A DNA stretch of 64,000 nucleotides from the NCBI RefSeq assembly GCF_009727055.1, contig NC_052360.1:66716976-66780975 (forward strand). Reading direction: 5' to 3'. The stretch's first letter is position 1, and every line of letters starts with the position of its first letter. Both the position numbers and the translations under genes were made by a program. The DNA comes from Benincasa hispida (Eukaryota; Streptophyta; Magnoliopsida; Cucurbitales; Cucurbitaceae). The notes beneath the pieces are model-generated. The model was given only the letters and a program-made list of their open reading frames with translations. It was not told the origin of the DNA and made no database searches. Of the stretch, positions 22,274 to 36,133 are shown piece by piece.

Positions 22274-23772
22274 AATAATCATTCTATCTTTCAAAATGCA
22301 ACAGTGGGCCAAACATTGAGTTGGTATATAATACAAACTCAACTCAACTCATGTTGGTGAACCAAACACCCTTTAAAAGACAAAATTTCATTCTATTAGT
22401 ACTTACCGATTCATAATAGACATTCACATCCCAAGATTAATAGTTAAGTTAGGTAATAAGAGGAAATGGAAAGGGAGAACTAGTTTAGAGATTCATTTGA
22501 GGATGTGATAATTTGTAAATTTACATAACAAATTAATTCTAAAATTCGTCTATAATTTTTTTTATGATTTTTTATCCACTTTCTATCTATGTTTTTCACG
22601 ACGACCAAGTCAAGTTTATTAGTTTCGAAACAACGGTCTTTATTTTTAGAATATGACTAAGAATTCAAGTGTTTTTTAAAAAGTTGAAAATCATAGTATG
22701 GAAATTGAGAAAAAACAAGCCTAAATTTCAAAAACTAAAAACGAATAATAATTAAACAAGCTATTAATATGATAATTAAATTTTGGAAAATATATGAAGT
22801 TACAATAATTGAAAAATATAGCTTTCAAATATTATAATGGTTGTTAACTCAATTGTAATTGGCATATACTCCTTTATTTGAAGTTAGATGTTCAAGCCTC
22901 CATGCTCCAACATTTCTTGTACTAAAGAAAATAGATTACATTGTGTAATTCTATGTTATTTTTAGTACAACAAGTGGGAGTATAATAATATGCACCTCCA
23001 ATCAGAAAAAATGAGTACATACCAATTATTGCTGAGGTATGCTTATTTTGACAGTATGCTACAATTTGAGCTTTAATTCACCCAAGCATAAGTTTTAAAA
23101 AATGTCACTATACGTATTGTCACGAGGCGAAAGTGCAATATGCTATTTTTTTCAAAAACTTTTCCTGTGCCACACTAAGGAGGTTTCCTTAGCCAGCCTA
23201 AAGATTGGACTCAAATGTTCCCCAAAGGAATCTACGAAGCTCACTAACTCGAGAGGGGGTTGTTTGCTAGACTCACATTTGAGAGGAGAATACGAGTATA
23301 CACTTGGCTTGTGGAAATATGAACTTTATTACCAAAGCTATATAAAAAAACCACAATACAAGATTTAAGGAGCAACTCTTTACAAGACCATTCTACTCTA
23401 GAGAATTACAAAGCAATGAGAGAGTTAATTTGAGAGTAGATGTATAGTGTAATACTTTAGACAAACCCCAAACTACTACTATTCATACTTGTGGGAGGAG
23501 TATAGAATTGGGGAAGACGTAGAGGAGTGGCCCTAGTGAGGATTAACCACCCACTACCCTTAAAAATAGGGCCACTCTCTATGTCCCATGAACTCCTATA
23601 TTTTAGGAGGGACATGCCCACTACCATGTCCCTATACTTCCACCATTTTAGCTCCACTTCCCACTTATTATTTTTAGGACACTACCTTCCTAGTTTATAT
23701 GAACACTCTCCAGGATCCCACTTAGTGGGTGGTTCAACTTGGAAATCTTCTAACTTCATGCAAATTTCATAT
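22274..23772. other. AT-rich stretch without a recognised gene
   Basis: No similarity to the retroelement families in the window and no coding motif. ORFs here (23102-23368, 23527-23778 and opposite-strand ones) have no recognisable domain. The part 23450-23770 is less AT-rich and might be remnant gene or repeat sequence. This is the longest stretch I could not tie to a retroelement and may be original chromosomal DNA. Confidence 0.5.
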
Positions 23773-25692
23773 TGTTGAGATTGGTACCCTAAATCTTATA
23801 GGGTCCTATAGTTTGTAATTGTAATGTACAAACATATTATTATTTAATAAAATATATGATGTTTTATTTTAATTTTAGTTACATTAACCACAAACCAATA
23901 AACTAAGATCCAAGGTTATCTTTTAGCTTAAACATGTATATAGAGACATACAGATGAATCATGTTTAAGTGATAACCTAAATGGTTTATATTAGATGAAT
24001 AAGGCTTGATACCTTATCCTGGTGACACTATGAGTATGACCCACTTTGTAGACATTACAATTATTGTAAAATGCCACAAATGATTTGATCTTGATACTTC
24101 ATGTGAAGACATGTGAGCGAGGATATTCTATCAAAAGAGTTCGTATAAAACCGAACCACGAAATGTTTAGTCTCATTATATAACATTGTTCATAACAGAG
24201 ATTTACATTTCACCAGGATAATCATGGGTAACATGACCTGAATCTTGAATGAGTAGTGAGCTCCTGCCTATAAAGGAGGTCCTCTGATTTGTATGGGTAA
24301 GAGTGGCCAGATCACCGACTGAATAAGCCTACCATTTTGGGGATTCGTTTGATTGGGGTGTTGGGAATACAGCTACACAAGAAGGAATTCACTTCTTCCC
24401 TAACATCGGGGTAAGTAGATAAATTGCTCCCTTTAGGGTTAATTCCAGGGCTTGAACAATGTGGCGCCACATCCTCTTCTGGCTCGAGAGAAGTTTGATC
24501 ATAGTTGGACTATGATATTATTCATTAGAGGGGTCTGTGGTACTTAAGGAGTTACATGTGACTTTAGGGGCAAAACGGTAATTTTGACCCACTTGTACTT
24601 ACGAGATATTTGTGAAGGGTCATCGTACTATTGACTGGTTATATCCAATAGACACGAAAATATATCTGTAGTGTGAAGAGTGCAACTATCGGTCTTTAGT
24701 GGAGTGTCTGACAGTTAACGAATGGTGAATAATTTAATTAAAGAAGTTTAATTAATTATTCACGTATCATTGGAGTTTCAAGTGACAGGTCCATGAGGTC
24801 CCCTCGGCAGCTCAATGGGAATAAATGAGAATCGGTTTTTGGATTAGTTTGAGTTGTTCAAATTAATTGAGGGAATTAATTATATATGATATAATTAATT
24901 TATTTTTAATTATATATGATATAATTGCAATAATATATTTGATACATTATAATATAAAGTATATTTGGGAGGAAATAAATATTTGAATATGATTCAAATA
25001 TTAATTATATGAATTGATATAATTAAATTTAATATAAATGTGATTTATATTAAAAGCCATTGTTGAGAAAGAATTGAAACTATAGGTTATATTGTATTTG
25101 ATAAAATATAGAAACTATAGGTTATATGTTATATTTGATATATATTATATGATAAAGTAGTAATCATATATTTTATATTTTAAATGATTTGTTAAATAAA
25201 TAAATAAATTATTCATTTTTTTGAAGATAAAATTTGGGAGGGAATTGTAACTCCCTCCCCCTATTTCTCTCTATTACGTGATAATGGGTGGTTAGTCTTC
25301 TTCTTCTACCTCTATTGTGAAAACACAAGAAATACTGTGAAGTGAAAGATAGAATATCTCTATGAGATCTCATCTCTTTCCTCCCCCTCTCTTCTATTCT
25401 CTAAAAATCCCTCTCATCCAAAATAGCGAGAGCCCACAACTCCTGGGTTATCATCCCAGAGAGTACTAAGATAGCTATTGTGGTAGTGCCCATTGTTCGA
25501 GGGAATTCTATTGAAGATTAGTCTTCAAAGGTAAGGGTTTCAAACCCAAATTTATTCTTTTGTATTTTTTTATTTTTGCATGCTGTAAATTCTGTTTTTT
25601 AAATGCATAATTTATGTTCTTCTTCTGTAAAATTCTAAATTATGTGAAAATTAGGAAATTGGAACGATCCGCTTCCACTTAATGACCTTTAA
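23773..25692 (+). repeat. Copia element E, 5' LTR (~1.92 kb)
   Basis: Begins TGTTGAGATTGGTACCC and ends just before a PBS. Body blocks match 5060-7036: GACACTATGAGTATGACCC, GTAAGTAGATAAATTGCTCC, CATTGGAGTTTCAAGTGACAGG, and the AT-rich block near 24880-24925 with repeated TATATGATATAATT. The upstream flank is CATAT. It starts a plus-strand element whose internal region runs to about 32340. Confidence 0.85.
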
Positions 25693-25693
25693 T

Positions 25694-25706
25694 TGGTATC
25701 GGAGCC
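25694..25706 (+). other. Primer-binding site (tRNA-iMet type, one change)
   Basis: TGGTATCGGAGCC; the usual word is TGGTATCAGAGCC, so one base differs. Confidence 0.8.
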
Positions 25707-27825
25707 TTAGGTTTTGGTCCTAATTTTTCTTAATTTTCTAGAATGTTTTTTTCACAGTTTTGGTGGGTTTTTGCATTCTTTAATTCATATAATGAATTCT
25801 GGTTGATGAATGTGGTTTGCAATAATGGATGTTTTGGGATTGGGCATTTAGTTTTAATTGCTTTTCTTTTACAAAATTGTTTTGTAAGGGCCTATGTTTT
25901 GGAGCATTAAATCATTATCGAGTTTATAGTTTTATGTTGTGGAGTTGTCCATGATGTTCCCAGTCGAGTTCTGGAGAAAATGAGGCAAATTTTGGTGGCG
26001 TTTCGAAGAAGTTCGAAGCAGTACAGTGGACAACTGTACTGTAGCATTGTGACGCTACGATGTTGGGACGTTGATCTTCTCCATAGCGTCACGACGCTAG
26101 GGCATGACGTTGTGATGCTCCATGATAGAGAAGACGTGTAGTCCAACTCCGATTCACGCATGGTTCATGGTCTATTGGTCTGATTCAGTTTGTGGGTCCT
26201 CTAGTTCGAGTAATTTGTGTTCCTCTAGACCGGCTTGTGGTCTAGTGCGAGCGGTTCAAGGCTCGGTTCACCTGTTTTGAACCAAATGGCTATTTTCTTG
26301 TAATAGTTAGATTTAATTTCTTTTAGGTGTTCAATCCCGATCCATTAATTGCTTTTAAATTATGCATGTGATGTATGATTTATAGTCCATTATTATATGT
26401 CATAATGTATGCCATATAGTATAAAACCCCACCATAGGTTATGCATTTAATTTCATGCATCTTTTATATTCTAAGTGTTATAATATATATATTTGCATGA
26501 TTTAATTTTATAGCCTGCTCATGTATCATATAGTGTAAATGTTATAATATATGCATACATGCATTAATAATATATCCATGCATCATTTATATTATAAGTG
26601 ATATAATATATGGTTGAATGCATATATAGATGATTGTTATAACCTATTTCACTACCTTATTATATAATTGTTATATAAGTTAATAATGAAATGAATTTGC
26701 ATGAAGCATGACACTATATTAGGTAACTTATAAATGCTATAACTCACTAAGTAGGTCAATTACATGCAATGTATGATTTTAATTTGTTTCATTTGTTTAT
26801 AATTGTTATAACTAATTGAAATTAGAAATTAAAATCAATAAATCAGAATTGCATGCAAATCTTAGGTTAAAATCATCTTTTAAAATTGTCTTGAAATATG
26901 ATTCACATAGACCTAAGATCACTTTTCTAATGAGATTAGATTTTTAAGTTTAATCTTTTAATTGGTTTAATAGGATTAAATTGATTCTTATTTAAAAGAT
27001 TAGCATTGTAACAAATGTATCTATTAGGGATCTTTTGTCTAAGGCTAGTTTTGTCTAGGTTAGGGTATTTAAGTTGATAGAAATGTAACACCCCTATCTG
27101 GGATCTTACCTGGAAAGGTGAATTAGATGATTTGTTACAAACATGCAATGTTTGATTAAAGTTTGTTAAAGTGTTTAATAAACCTTAATAAAAAAATTGT
27201 TTAACTATCCAAAGAAAGTGTTGTTTTTGGGCAAATTAAACAATCGCTTAGTTAAAATCAGTAGTTGGATTTTCCTAAGTTAATTAACCCTAGGTAAAAT
27301 GCTCAGTGAGAGGAAAATGGGGTATATGATGTTTCATTTTTCCTCTTCACATTTCTTCTTAAAAATTCACACCATGAGATCTATACCCAGCCTGTGGCAC
27401 CTTGAGTGTCCCCTTACGGATGGTGTTTGTATAGATCGATATCAAGAATGGAAAGAGTGTTTATAGTAAGTGGGAGCAGGATGTGTGATAACACATCCCT
27501 CGATCTCTCTCATTAGTTTGAAGTGAAGTTTTATGCACGGCCTCGTGGCACCTTGAGTGTCCCCCCCCTACGGATGATATTTTTGCATGATGCTTTATTC
27601 AAACTTCAGCAATGGATAGGGTTACTTTAGTTTCATATCCCAATCAGTTTTTCCCTACGGTTTGCTCATTGGGGTGAAACTTTAGAATCTAAAATGAGGG
27701 GTTACACTTACAAGAAATGCTAAGCAAGTTTAACAATTTCTGGACCGAACAATGGTGACTGATAGTTACAGTAACAAGGAGTTGTTTCGTCTATTGGTTG
27801 AGATTGTCTCATTCCAGTAAAGGTG
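25707..27825 (+). other. Copia E leader (non-coding), part 1
   Basis: The long untranslated leader between PBS and gag. It contains a cluster of AGCATTGTGACGCTACGATG-like short inverted words at 26040-26130. An AT-rich stretch with many ATATG words and then the CACACCATGAGATC and GGCACCTTGAGTGTCCCC blocks follow; the latter occurs twice (27398 and 27550). The same leader in element G is at 41683-43095. It is interrupted at 27825 by a solo LTR. Confidence 0.7.
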
Positions 27826-29367
27826 TGATAACGGGCAGAAATGCACGTTATTACATTGCTAAGTTATTAAACAATGAGGGTTTGCGTTGATAAAATATAT
27901 TAGATTGCGTTCAAAAAGCATTAAGTTTATAACATTGTGGTCGCATGCATTCATCGCATAGGAAACAGTTATTTTTTGTGTTTGTATGCAGAATATGTGT
28001 TGACGCAAGGCGAAAAGCGCGATCACAAGAGATCAACGGAAGAGCGTAGCATTACCGTAAGGCTTTGCGGTGATTTATGTTCGCAAACATCTGCTCAAGA
28101 AGGATTGCCGCATAGAGCCGACGCAACTTGGTGGGCGCATTTGGGTGAAAGGCATAATTAATCACAATGGGACAGAAAGCTAATGACGGTTAAATTTGAA
28201 TTAAGTTGACAGCCACTAACGATAACAAGTACATTCAGCTTTTCGGTGACAAATATTTGGCGCATCAGTCGGGGAATTAAAGCCATCCCATTTGTGTAAT
28301 CATAAGAGAGAAGCCACCCTTCACCTTGAAGCTCTATAAATACCAAAGGCATTCTTCAGAAAAGGGGTTCGGTTCAGTTAGCTCAACACGTCTTTGTTCA
28401 TAGTTTTTCTTTTATCTTGAAGAAGGTAGAGCAAGAGAAGAATAGAGACACCGTAAGATCGCTCAGGGCAACTCGAGAGAGAACCTGGAGGCGTAAAAGC
28501 AGAGAGTGGGCTGACTCTCGCGAGAGTGAGATTATCTTTTGAACACGAGTAGAAAAGACCGTGTAAAAGCCTGGGAAGCAAGAGATTGCTACCAGGCTCT
28601 TTATTCTCTTGCTGCATTGTTATTTTGTACTTCATCTTTATATTTATACAATGGAAGTTCTTATTCTACATCTGTTCACTCTCTTAGCACACATGAGTAG
28701 CTAAACTTATCGAATGGGTTGAGAAGAACTAAGCTAACATGACCTAGGATGTTCATTGCTTGCGATTATCTTGTGTTATTCTGTGCCAAACATCCCTTTA
28801 GAGCTACTCGAAAGAGAGTCTAAAGAAAGAACCTAAGACTTGAGAGAGCTAGGTTAGAATCTAGACTCCAGAGAGCAAGATTTGAACTGCATAAATAAGA
28901 ATAGAGGCTTATGTGTAGGTCCTATAGACTTATCGCATATATCATATGCATTCTAGCATTAGAAGCCGTAGCATTCACATCGAGAGATGGTTTACTATTG
29001 TATGTGTGTTGCATGATCGCATAGGATGAACGCATCCTAGGAAGTGTTAGCCGAAACCCTTCTCAACCCATTCATCGCATACTCATCGTATCTTCCATTT
29101 TATCAACTCTTTTCGAACTTCGTCACATTTGTTTATTTTCATTACCGCAACAAACAAAACCAACAACTATTTGAGTTACCGGTTACCGCAAAGTCTTCTG
29201 AAAAATTACCACCACAACCTATTTTCCCAAGTCCCTGAGTTCGACCCTGGACTTACCAAGAAACTCAGTGGGGTTTACACTTGGATTCCCCTAAGAAAAC
29301 TTGAGCGCTCAACACATTTTCATCATCGCATTTCATCCATAATTCCACCTCATAGAATAATGCATCA
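27826..29367 (+). mobile_element. Solo LTR, Athila family A, in copia E leader
   Basis: A 1542-bp segment from TGATAACGGGCAG to AATAATGCATCA, the best-defined copy of this LTR family. It is flanked by AGGTG (27821-27825) and AGGGG (29368-29372), a 5-bp duplication with one change. Removing it leaves leader sequence that lines up with 58080-58150 of element G. It has a TATA box at 28335-28342 and CCTGAGTTCGACCCTGGAC near the end. No internal region is present, so it is a solo LTR. Confidence 0.92.
28335..28342 (+). promoter_or_regulatory. TATA box of family-A LTR
   Basis: TATAAATA in the context AAGCTCTATAAATACC, conserved among the family-A copies. Confidence 0.55.
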
Positions 29368-30400
29368 AGGGGCACCTGATCACCCTACGATGGCTTTTTT
29401 CTTACCTCACTGAAACATCATTGCAAAATAGATGTCACTTAGGGTACATTAGATTATTTTGCTAAAATTGATAGTTTTTTTTCTAAGTGGTATAATGCAA
29501 TTATACTAATATAAATAATTTGTATGGTTTCAACAAACTTACTTATTATGACTTCTACAACTCTTAGTTTACTCGCCGCTAACAAATTACACGTCTTGGA
29601 AAAGTACGATAAACACAATCCTAATCATCAATGATCTTCACTTTGTCCTAATGGAGGACTATCCTCCCATTCCAGCTCCAAATGCTGCTCAAAATGTTCG
29701 AGAAGCATACGAGCGATGGACACGGGCAAATGAGAAAGCCCGAGCATATATCCTGGCAAGTCTTGGCCAAGAAGTATGAGCTAATACTCACGATCCATGA
29801 GATTATAGAGTCCCTGATGGGAATATTCAGACAACTGTCTGCATAGCTCAGGCACGACACTCTCAAACACATCTTCAATGCCCATATTCAAGAAAGGGCA
29901 TCTATTCGAGAACATGTTCTCAACATGATGGTCCACTTCAACATGGCGAAGATGAATGAGTCTATCATCGATGAAGCCAGTCAAGTTAGCATCATTTTGG
30001 AATCTTTACTTGAAAGTTTCCTACAGTTTCGTAGCAATGTTGCTATGAACAGGATTGACTACAACCTGACCACCTTGCTCAATGAGCTACAAACCTTCCA
30101 GTCCTTGATGAAAACCAAGGAACAGAAGGGTGAAAAAAATGTTGCTTCATCCTCTAAGAAGCTCCACAGAGGTTTAACCTATGAGACGAAGTCTATGCCT
30201 TCTTCTTTTGGCAATAAATAGTGCAAGAAGAAGAAAGGTGGAAAGGGGAAAGCTAACCCACTAGCTGCTGCCCAAAAGGACAAGAAAGCTAAGGTTGCAA
30301 AGGGAATCTGATTCTATTGCAACCAAGAGGGACAATTGAAGATGAACTGTCCCAAATACTTGGTGGAAAAAAAGAAGGAAAAACAAGGTAAATATGATTT
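29368..30400 (+). pseudogene. Copia E gag (broken)
   Basis: 29368 to ~29555 is the end of the leader. Gag then shows ANKLHVLEKYDKHNPN, a YERWTRANEKARAYILASLG block near 29710, the longest open piece at 29925-30221 (MMVHFNMAKMNES, DEASQVSIILESLLESFLQF, LTTLLNELQTF), a Lys/Gly-rich stretch, and a zinc knuckle near 30310-30352. In the knuckle the first Cys codon is TGA and the His is Gln, so it could not bind zinc. Several stops and frame changes occur before 29925. It matches the gag at 58271-58790. Confidence 0.85.
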
Positions 30401-31730
30401 ACTTGTTTTGGAAACTTTTTTAGTGGAGAATGATGATCCGACTTGGATAATTGATTCAGGTGCCACTAACCATGTTTGTTTTTCATTTCAGGGAATTAGT
30501 TCCTGCCGACAACTGAAAGTTGGGAAATTGACGATGCAGATTAGAACTGGGCACGTCGTCTCAGCTATGGTAGTAGGAGGTCTCCAACTGACTTTACAGA
30601 ATAAATATATTTTACTAGAAAATGTATATGTAGTTCCTGTTTCTTAGAATATTCTTATTTTATTTCCTTCTCTGTAAATAAAGTGTTTAGTTCAAAGAAT
30701 GATGTTAATATTTGTTCTATTGAGCTAGAGAACAATCTTTATGTGCTAAGACCGTTAGCAACTAAAGCCCTTTATAATGCTAAAATGTTTAAAACTCGGT
30801 AACTCAAAATAAAAGACATAAAATTTCTCCTAAACAAAATGCCCAATATTGGCACCTGAGATTAGAACACATCAATCTCAATAGGATTGAAAGGTTGGTA
30901 AAGAATGAATTTTTAAAAGAGTTAAAATAAAATTCTTTACCTGTGTGTGAGTCATGCCTTGAAGGCAAAATGACTAAAAGATCTTTGACTGGAAAAGGTC
31001 ACAGAGCCAAAGAACTCTTAAAGCTAGTACATTTAGACCTTTGTAGTCCAATGAATGTAAAAGCAAGAGGAGGGTTTAAATATTTAATCACCTTTATTGA
31101 TGATTATTCCAAGTATGGGTATGTTTATTTAATGCAACATAAGTCTAAATCTTTTGAAAAGTTCAAAGAGTTCAAGGCAGAAGTTAAAAATGCATTAAAT
31201 AGAACAATTAAGACATTTCAATCTGATTGAGGTGAAGAGTTTTTGGATATTACTTTCCAGAACTATTTGATAGAGCATGGAATTGTATCCCAACTCTCAA
31301 CACTTGGTACACCTCAGCCGAATGGTGTATCAGAAAGGAGAAATCGAACCTTGTTGAACATGGTTCGATCCATGATGAGTTACGCTTCCTTACCTGATTT
31401 GTTTTGGGGTTTTTCAGTATAGACTGCAACATATATTTTGAAGTATGTTCCATCCAAGAGTGTTACTAAAACGCCTTTGGAGTTATGTAATGGTCATAAA
31501 GCTAGTTTACGTAATTTCAAAATCTAGGTTGCCCAATGCATGTGTTTGAGGCAAATTCCAAGAAACTAGAACCTCGTTCAAAACTATGCTTATTTGTAGG
31601 CTACCTCAAAGGAACGAGAGGTGGTTACTTCTTCGACCCTAAAGAAAATAAAGTGTTTGTGTCGAAAAACGTACTTTTCTAGAAAAAGATGACATAAGGG
31701 AGCATAAGCCCTACAGTAAGTGTTAAATGA
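30401..31730 (+). pseudogene. Copia E protease and integrase (broken)
   Basis: Protease: the catalytic DSGA is intact in WIIDSGATNHVC (about 30445-30480) and the frame stays open to a stop at 30647. Integrase: the HHCC domain is seen as WHLRLEHIN (30850) and CESCLEGKMTKR (30945). The DDE core follows with HLDLCSPMN (first Asp near 31037), FQSD then a stop (second Asp 31225-31227), and SERRNRTLL (Glu near 31334). WGFSV with a stop and later shifts end it near 31680. Catalytic residues are recognisable, but the reading is broken at several points. Confidence 0.87.
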
Positions 31731-32340
31731 ACTTTCCAAGGAATCTACTGAACCTTCAATAAGAGTTGTTAAAGAGCTTAAAACCTCAACAAGAGTTGTT
31801 GAGGTTGGATCATCTAGTAAGTAAAATCCACCTCAAGTGTTTAGGGAGCCTCGACGCAGTGGGAGGGTTGCGAACCCGCCTGTTAGTTATATAGGATTAA
31901 CGAAAATCCTAGCTATGGTAGCTAATAGAGATGTTAACGATTCATTGTCTTGCAAGAAGCCAATGGAGAATGTTGACAAAAATGAGTGGATCAAAGCTAT
32001 GGATCTCGAAATGGAGTCAACTTTAATTTGGTTTAGGATCTTGTAGATCAACCTGATGAGGTTTAACCTATAGGCTACAAATAGATCTACAAGGGAAAAC
32101 GGGGTGCTGATGGTAAGGTGCAAACTTACAAGGCTAGACTAGTGGCAAAAGGTTATACCGAAGTTGAGGGAGTTGACTATGAGGAGACTTTCTCACCTGT
32201 TGCCATGCTAAAGTCTATCTGAATCCTCCTGTCCATTGCATCATATTATGACTATGAGATTTGGCAAATGAACATCAAGATTTCCTTTCTGAATGGTAAT
32301 CTTAAGGAGGCCATTTATATGGAGCAGCCCACGTTCACTT
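31731..32340 (+). pseudogene. Copia E reverse transcriptase, N-terminal part
   Basis: Begins with the linker (repeated STRVV words, then FREPRRSGRVANPP) and the RT start (SLSCKKPMENVDKNEWIKAMDL). Frame changes and stops follow. The remainder is recognised as RL.VAKGYT-like, [16 protein letters not shown] and a DYEIWQM-like block near 32260. At about 32340 the RT is cut and joined to the middle of an LTR. The catalytic YVDD region, RNase H and 3' UTR are deleted. Confidence 0.82.
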
Positions 32341-32817
32341 CAATGTGACGAAGATTTGGAAAATGATCTTTTGATTTGTACGGATGAGAGTGATCAGATC
32401 ATCGACTCAATAAGCCTACCATTTTAGGGATTCATTTGATTAGGGAGTTGGGAACACGATTACATAAGAAGGAATTTACTCATTCCCCAACATCGGAGTA
32501 AGTAGATAAATTGCTCCCTTAAGGGCTGATTCTGGGGCTTGAACAATGTGGCGCCATACCCTCTTCTTGCCCGAGAGGGGTTTGATCATAGTTGGACTAT
32601 GATTTATTGTTTCATTAGAGGGATTCGTGGTACTTAAGGAGTTAAATGTGACTATAGGGGAAAAATGGTAATTTTGGCCCAACTGTACTTATGAGCAATT
32701 TGTGAAGGGTCATCGTACTGTTAATTGGTTATATCCAATGGATACAGAGATATATCCCAATGTAGTTGCTCGAGGTTGACGCAAGTCAACTTTTTCGTAA
32801 TTGGTGGAGATATATCT
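32341..32817 (+). repeat. Copia E 3' LTR remnant, left part
   Basis: LTR sequence matching 24270-24670 (GAGAGTGATCAG, TAAGCCTACCATTTT, GTAAGTAGATAAATTGCTCC, GGAGTTAAATGTGACTATAGGGG). Near 32748-32815 it carries about 57 extra bases bounded by GATATATC on both sides that are absent from the 5' LTR. It is interrupted at 32817 by a solo LTR and resumes at 37548. Confidence 0.75.
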
Positions 32818-35800
32818 TGTTGGGAATGGTGTCCTAAATCTCCTGGTAGTCTTGTAGTTTGTAAACTCTATATAAACATATTGTTTTATAAAATAAGTGT
32901 TGTTTTCTAAGCATTTACTCAATCCAATAAACTAAGATCCGAGGTTATTTTATGTAAATTTAATCAAATATGTAGAGACATACAGATGGATCTTGTTTAA
33001 ATTAATAACCTAAATGGTCTGTAATATATGGATAAAGGAGGGATACCTTATCCTGGTGACACTATGGATACGACCCGTTTTGTAGATGTTACAAGTGTTG
33101 TAAAGTGCTACAAATGATCTGATCCTGATCATTTATGTGGAGACATGCGAGCGAGGGTATCCTATACAAAGAGTTTGTATAAGCCCGGACCACGAAATGA
33201 TTAGTCTCTTTATATAACACCGTTGATAATAGAGACTTACATTTCACTAGGATGACCATAGGTGACATGACCTGAATCCTGAGTGAGTTGAGAACTCCTG
33301 CTTATGAAGGTGATCCTTTGATTTATGTGGGTGAAAGTGGCCAGATTACCAACTCAACAAGCTTACCATTTTGGGGATTCATCTGATTAGGGAGCTGGGA
33401 ACTTAGCTACACAAGACGGAATTCACTTCTTCTCTGAAGCAGGGGTAAGTAGATAAATTGCTCCCTTAAGGGCTGATTCTGGGTCTTAAACTTAGTCGCC
33501 ACACCCTCTCTTGGGAAGAGAGGACTCAATCATAGTGGGACTATGACTTATTATTCATTAGAGGAATCAGTGGTACTTAAGGAGTTAGATGTAACTACAG
33601 GGGCAAAATGGTAAATTGGCCCAACTGTACTTACGAGCGATTTGTGAAGGGTCATCGCACTATTAATTAGTTATATCCAATGGACACTGAAATATATCTA
33701 TAGTGCGAAGAGTGCAACTTTCGGTCTTTAGTGGAGTGCTTGGCAATTAACAAATTGCGGATATCGTGATTAAAGAGTTGTCAGTTATTCACGTACCATT
33801 GGAGCTTCAAGCTACAAGTCCATAAGGTCTTCTTGGTAGCTTAATGGATTCAAGTTGAGAATAAGATTTTGGGTTAGTTTGAAGTGCTCAAATTAACAAG
33901 AGGAAATTTGATTTTATATGATATAATTAAATTAATTAAATTATATGTGATATAATTGATATGATGTATTTGATACATTATTAAATTGGAGGATTAATAT
34001 AAATATGATTTATATTAAATGTCATAAAAATAGAAAAAGAACTATGGTCTATATGTTGCATATGATGCAATATTAAAACTATAGGTTATAAATATAATAT
34101 GATAAGCTAGTTATTGTATTTATTTATAATTTATTAATTATATGATATTTAATATTTCTTTTTCTCAATAACCGACTTGATTGGGAGGTTACTTGTAGTT
34201 TTATGGTAATTATGAGATAAAAGAAAAAAAATTATTTTTCAAATCAGTCAATCGAATCGTCTCACAAAAAAAATCACTATCGAGTAAAAAGGTTTTACCA
34301 CACGATAGTTTAACAGAGACTAAACAATCAAGCGTCAAGTTATTGTACGATAGTACTCGTTTCTACACGATCGAGTATCAAGCCTATACGATAGGCTTCT
34401 TCTTCTACATGATCGTTTGATCGCATTGTCACACCCTGCCCCAGACCACCCTCTTAGCCTAGAGAAGGGCGTGACTACAGCAGTTATCAACCCTTTGGCT
34501 GACACTTACTGCCTAATAACTCTTGCGGAATAACTCTGATACAAAAATATAACTTATATACAGCGGAATTTTTCTAGGCCAAAAATTTATTAATTTAGAA
34601 AAATAACATATTTAGAGTCCTTACAACACTAGATTTACAAGTCCCAAAACCCAAAAACCTAGCCCCTATATGAACAACAGTAACATGTGTACAATATTAA
34701 CAGAGACCACCTAAATAGACGGGTTACAGATCCTTTTGTCCTTTAGTGGTAGAGCATATGTAGAGCTATCTTCAAAGGATTTGGCCACTACCTGTGGGGG
34801 GGGGAGGAAAAATTTAAAAACAGGGTGAGCTTGCGCCCAGTAAGTGACTTAAGAAAGATAATTGATTCTCATGGAAAATCTCAATAAAGAGTTTAACTGA
34901 AATATAAGCTTCTACAATACTTGTACTGCAGTATAAACATTTTCCAAGCATGAAACATATAAAGCTATTTTAATCATAAAACAGTAAAACTGTTTTTCAG
35001 TTGAGGATAACCCTACTGTGGGTAAAAACAATCCCAACACCAACTATTAGTCAAGAGAGAACCTTTTTGCTCAATCTCTGACTCTACCTACGTGCACGTG
35101 ACCATACTAAGTACCATCATACCTTAGGTACTTTTGTTCAGATACCTTCTCAAATGTACTTTAGTATCTGGTTGGTTTGGTACCTTCTCAAACTTCCTTC
35201 AGTACCAATAGATACCTTCTCAAAGTCCTTCGGTATCTAGTTGGGCGGATACCTTCTCAAATGTCCTTCGGTATCGTGTTTCAAGTAAAACTAGTCATAA
35301 ATGACATTATCTCTTTAAAGCATGTAAATTATAACACATATAAAAACATGGCTTTAAAGGTACTAATGCATGCTGAGTATATTTAACACATATAAATCGC
35401 TTTTCAACAATTTCTCACACATGCATGCGTTTAAAACATAACTCATGGTTTGCGTGGAAATCACTTTGTAAAACTAGCTGGCATGAGAATAATCCTCTTT
35501 AAAACATGCTTTCTATAACACGTTGTAATCAAACATTTTAAGCAAATGTTTTAGTCAAAACGTTTTAGCCACTCACCTTGATTGCTTAGGAGCTTTTTAC
35601 TCTAGTAGCTTCCTTTTCTACCTCGGGCTCCCTTTTCACCTCTAGAATCCAGATTCAATTTTCAGCTTAGATTAATCATAGTTTTAAATCTTATTTTGAT
35701 ATACTTCCTTCTACAAAAATATTCTAAACTGTCTCAGAAAGCTTACCCTAAAATTGGAGCTCATAACCTCTCGTGGTTTGGCCGGAATCACAGAATCTTC

Positions 35801-36133
35801 AAGACTGGCTCAAGCTTATCCGACAGCCTGATCCTTCTATCTTCTTCTCAGTTTCCAGCCCGATCCATTTGAGATTTTCCTTCGGTAGCCCTACCCTGAA
35901 AACTAGAATTTCAGAGCTTTTAGATGGCTTTAAAATCACTCCAAACGCACGAGTAAATTGGGAGAAATCCTCGTCCCAATTTGATGCTGCTTTCCAGACT
36001 CACTGTCCAATGCGTCCTCTTTGAAATACTATGACCAACGCATGGATTTTGGCTCCAACGCAAGGTTTGCTAAACTTTCCCACTCTTTTTACGGTATTTT
36101 TGAATTGTGATCTAAAATGAAGTCTCTTGGCTC

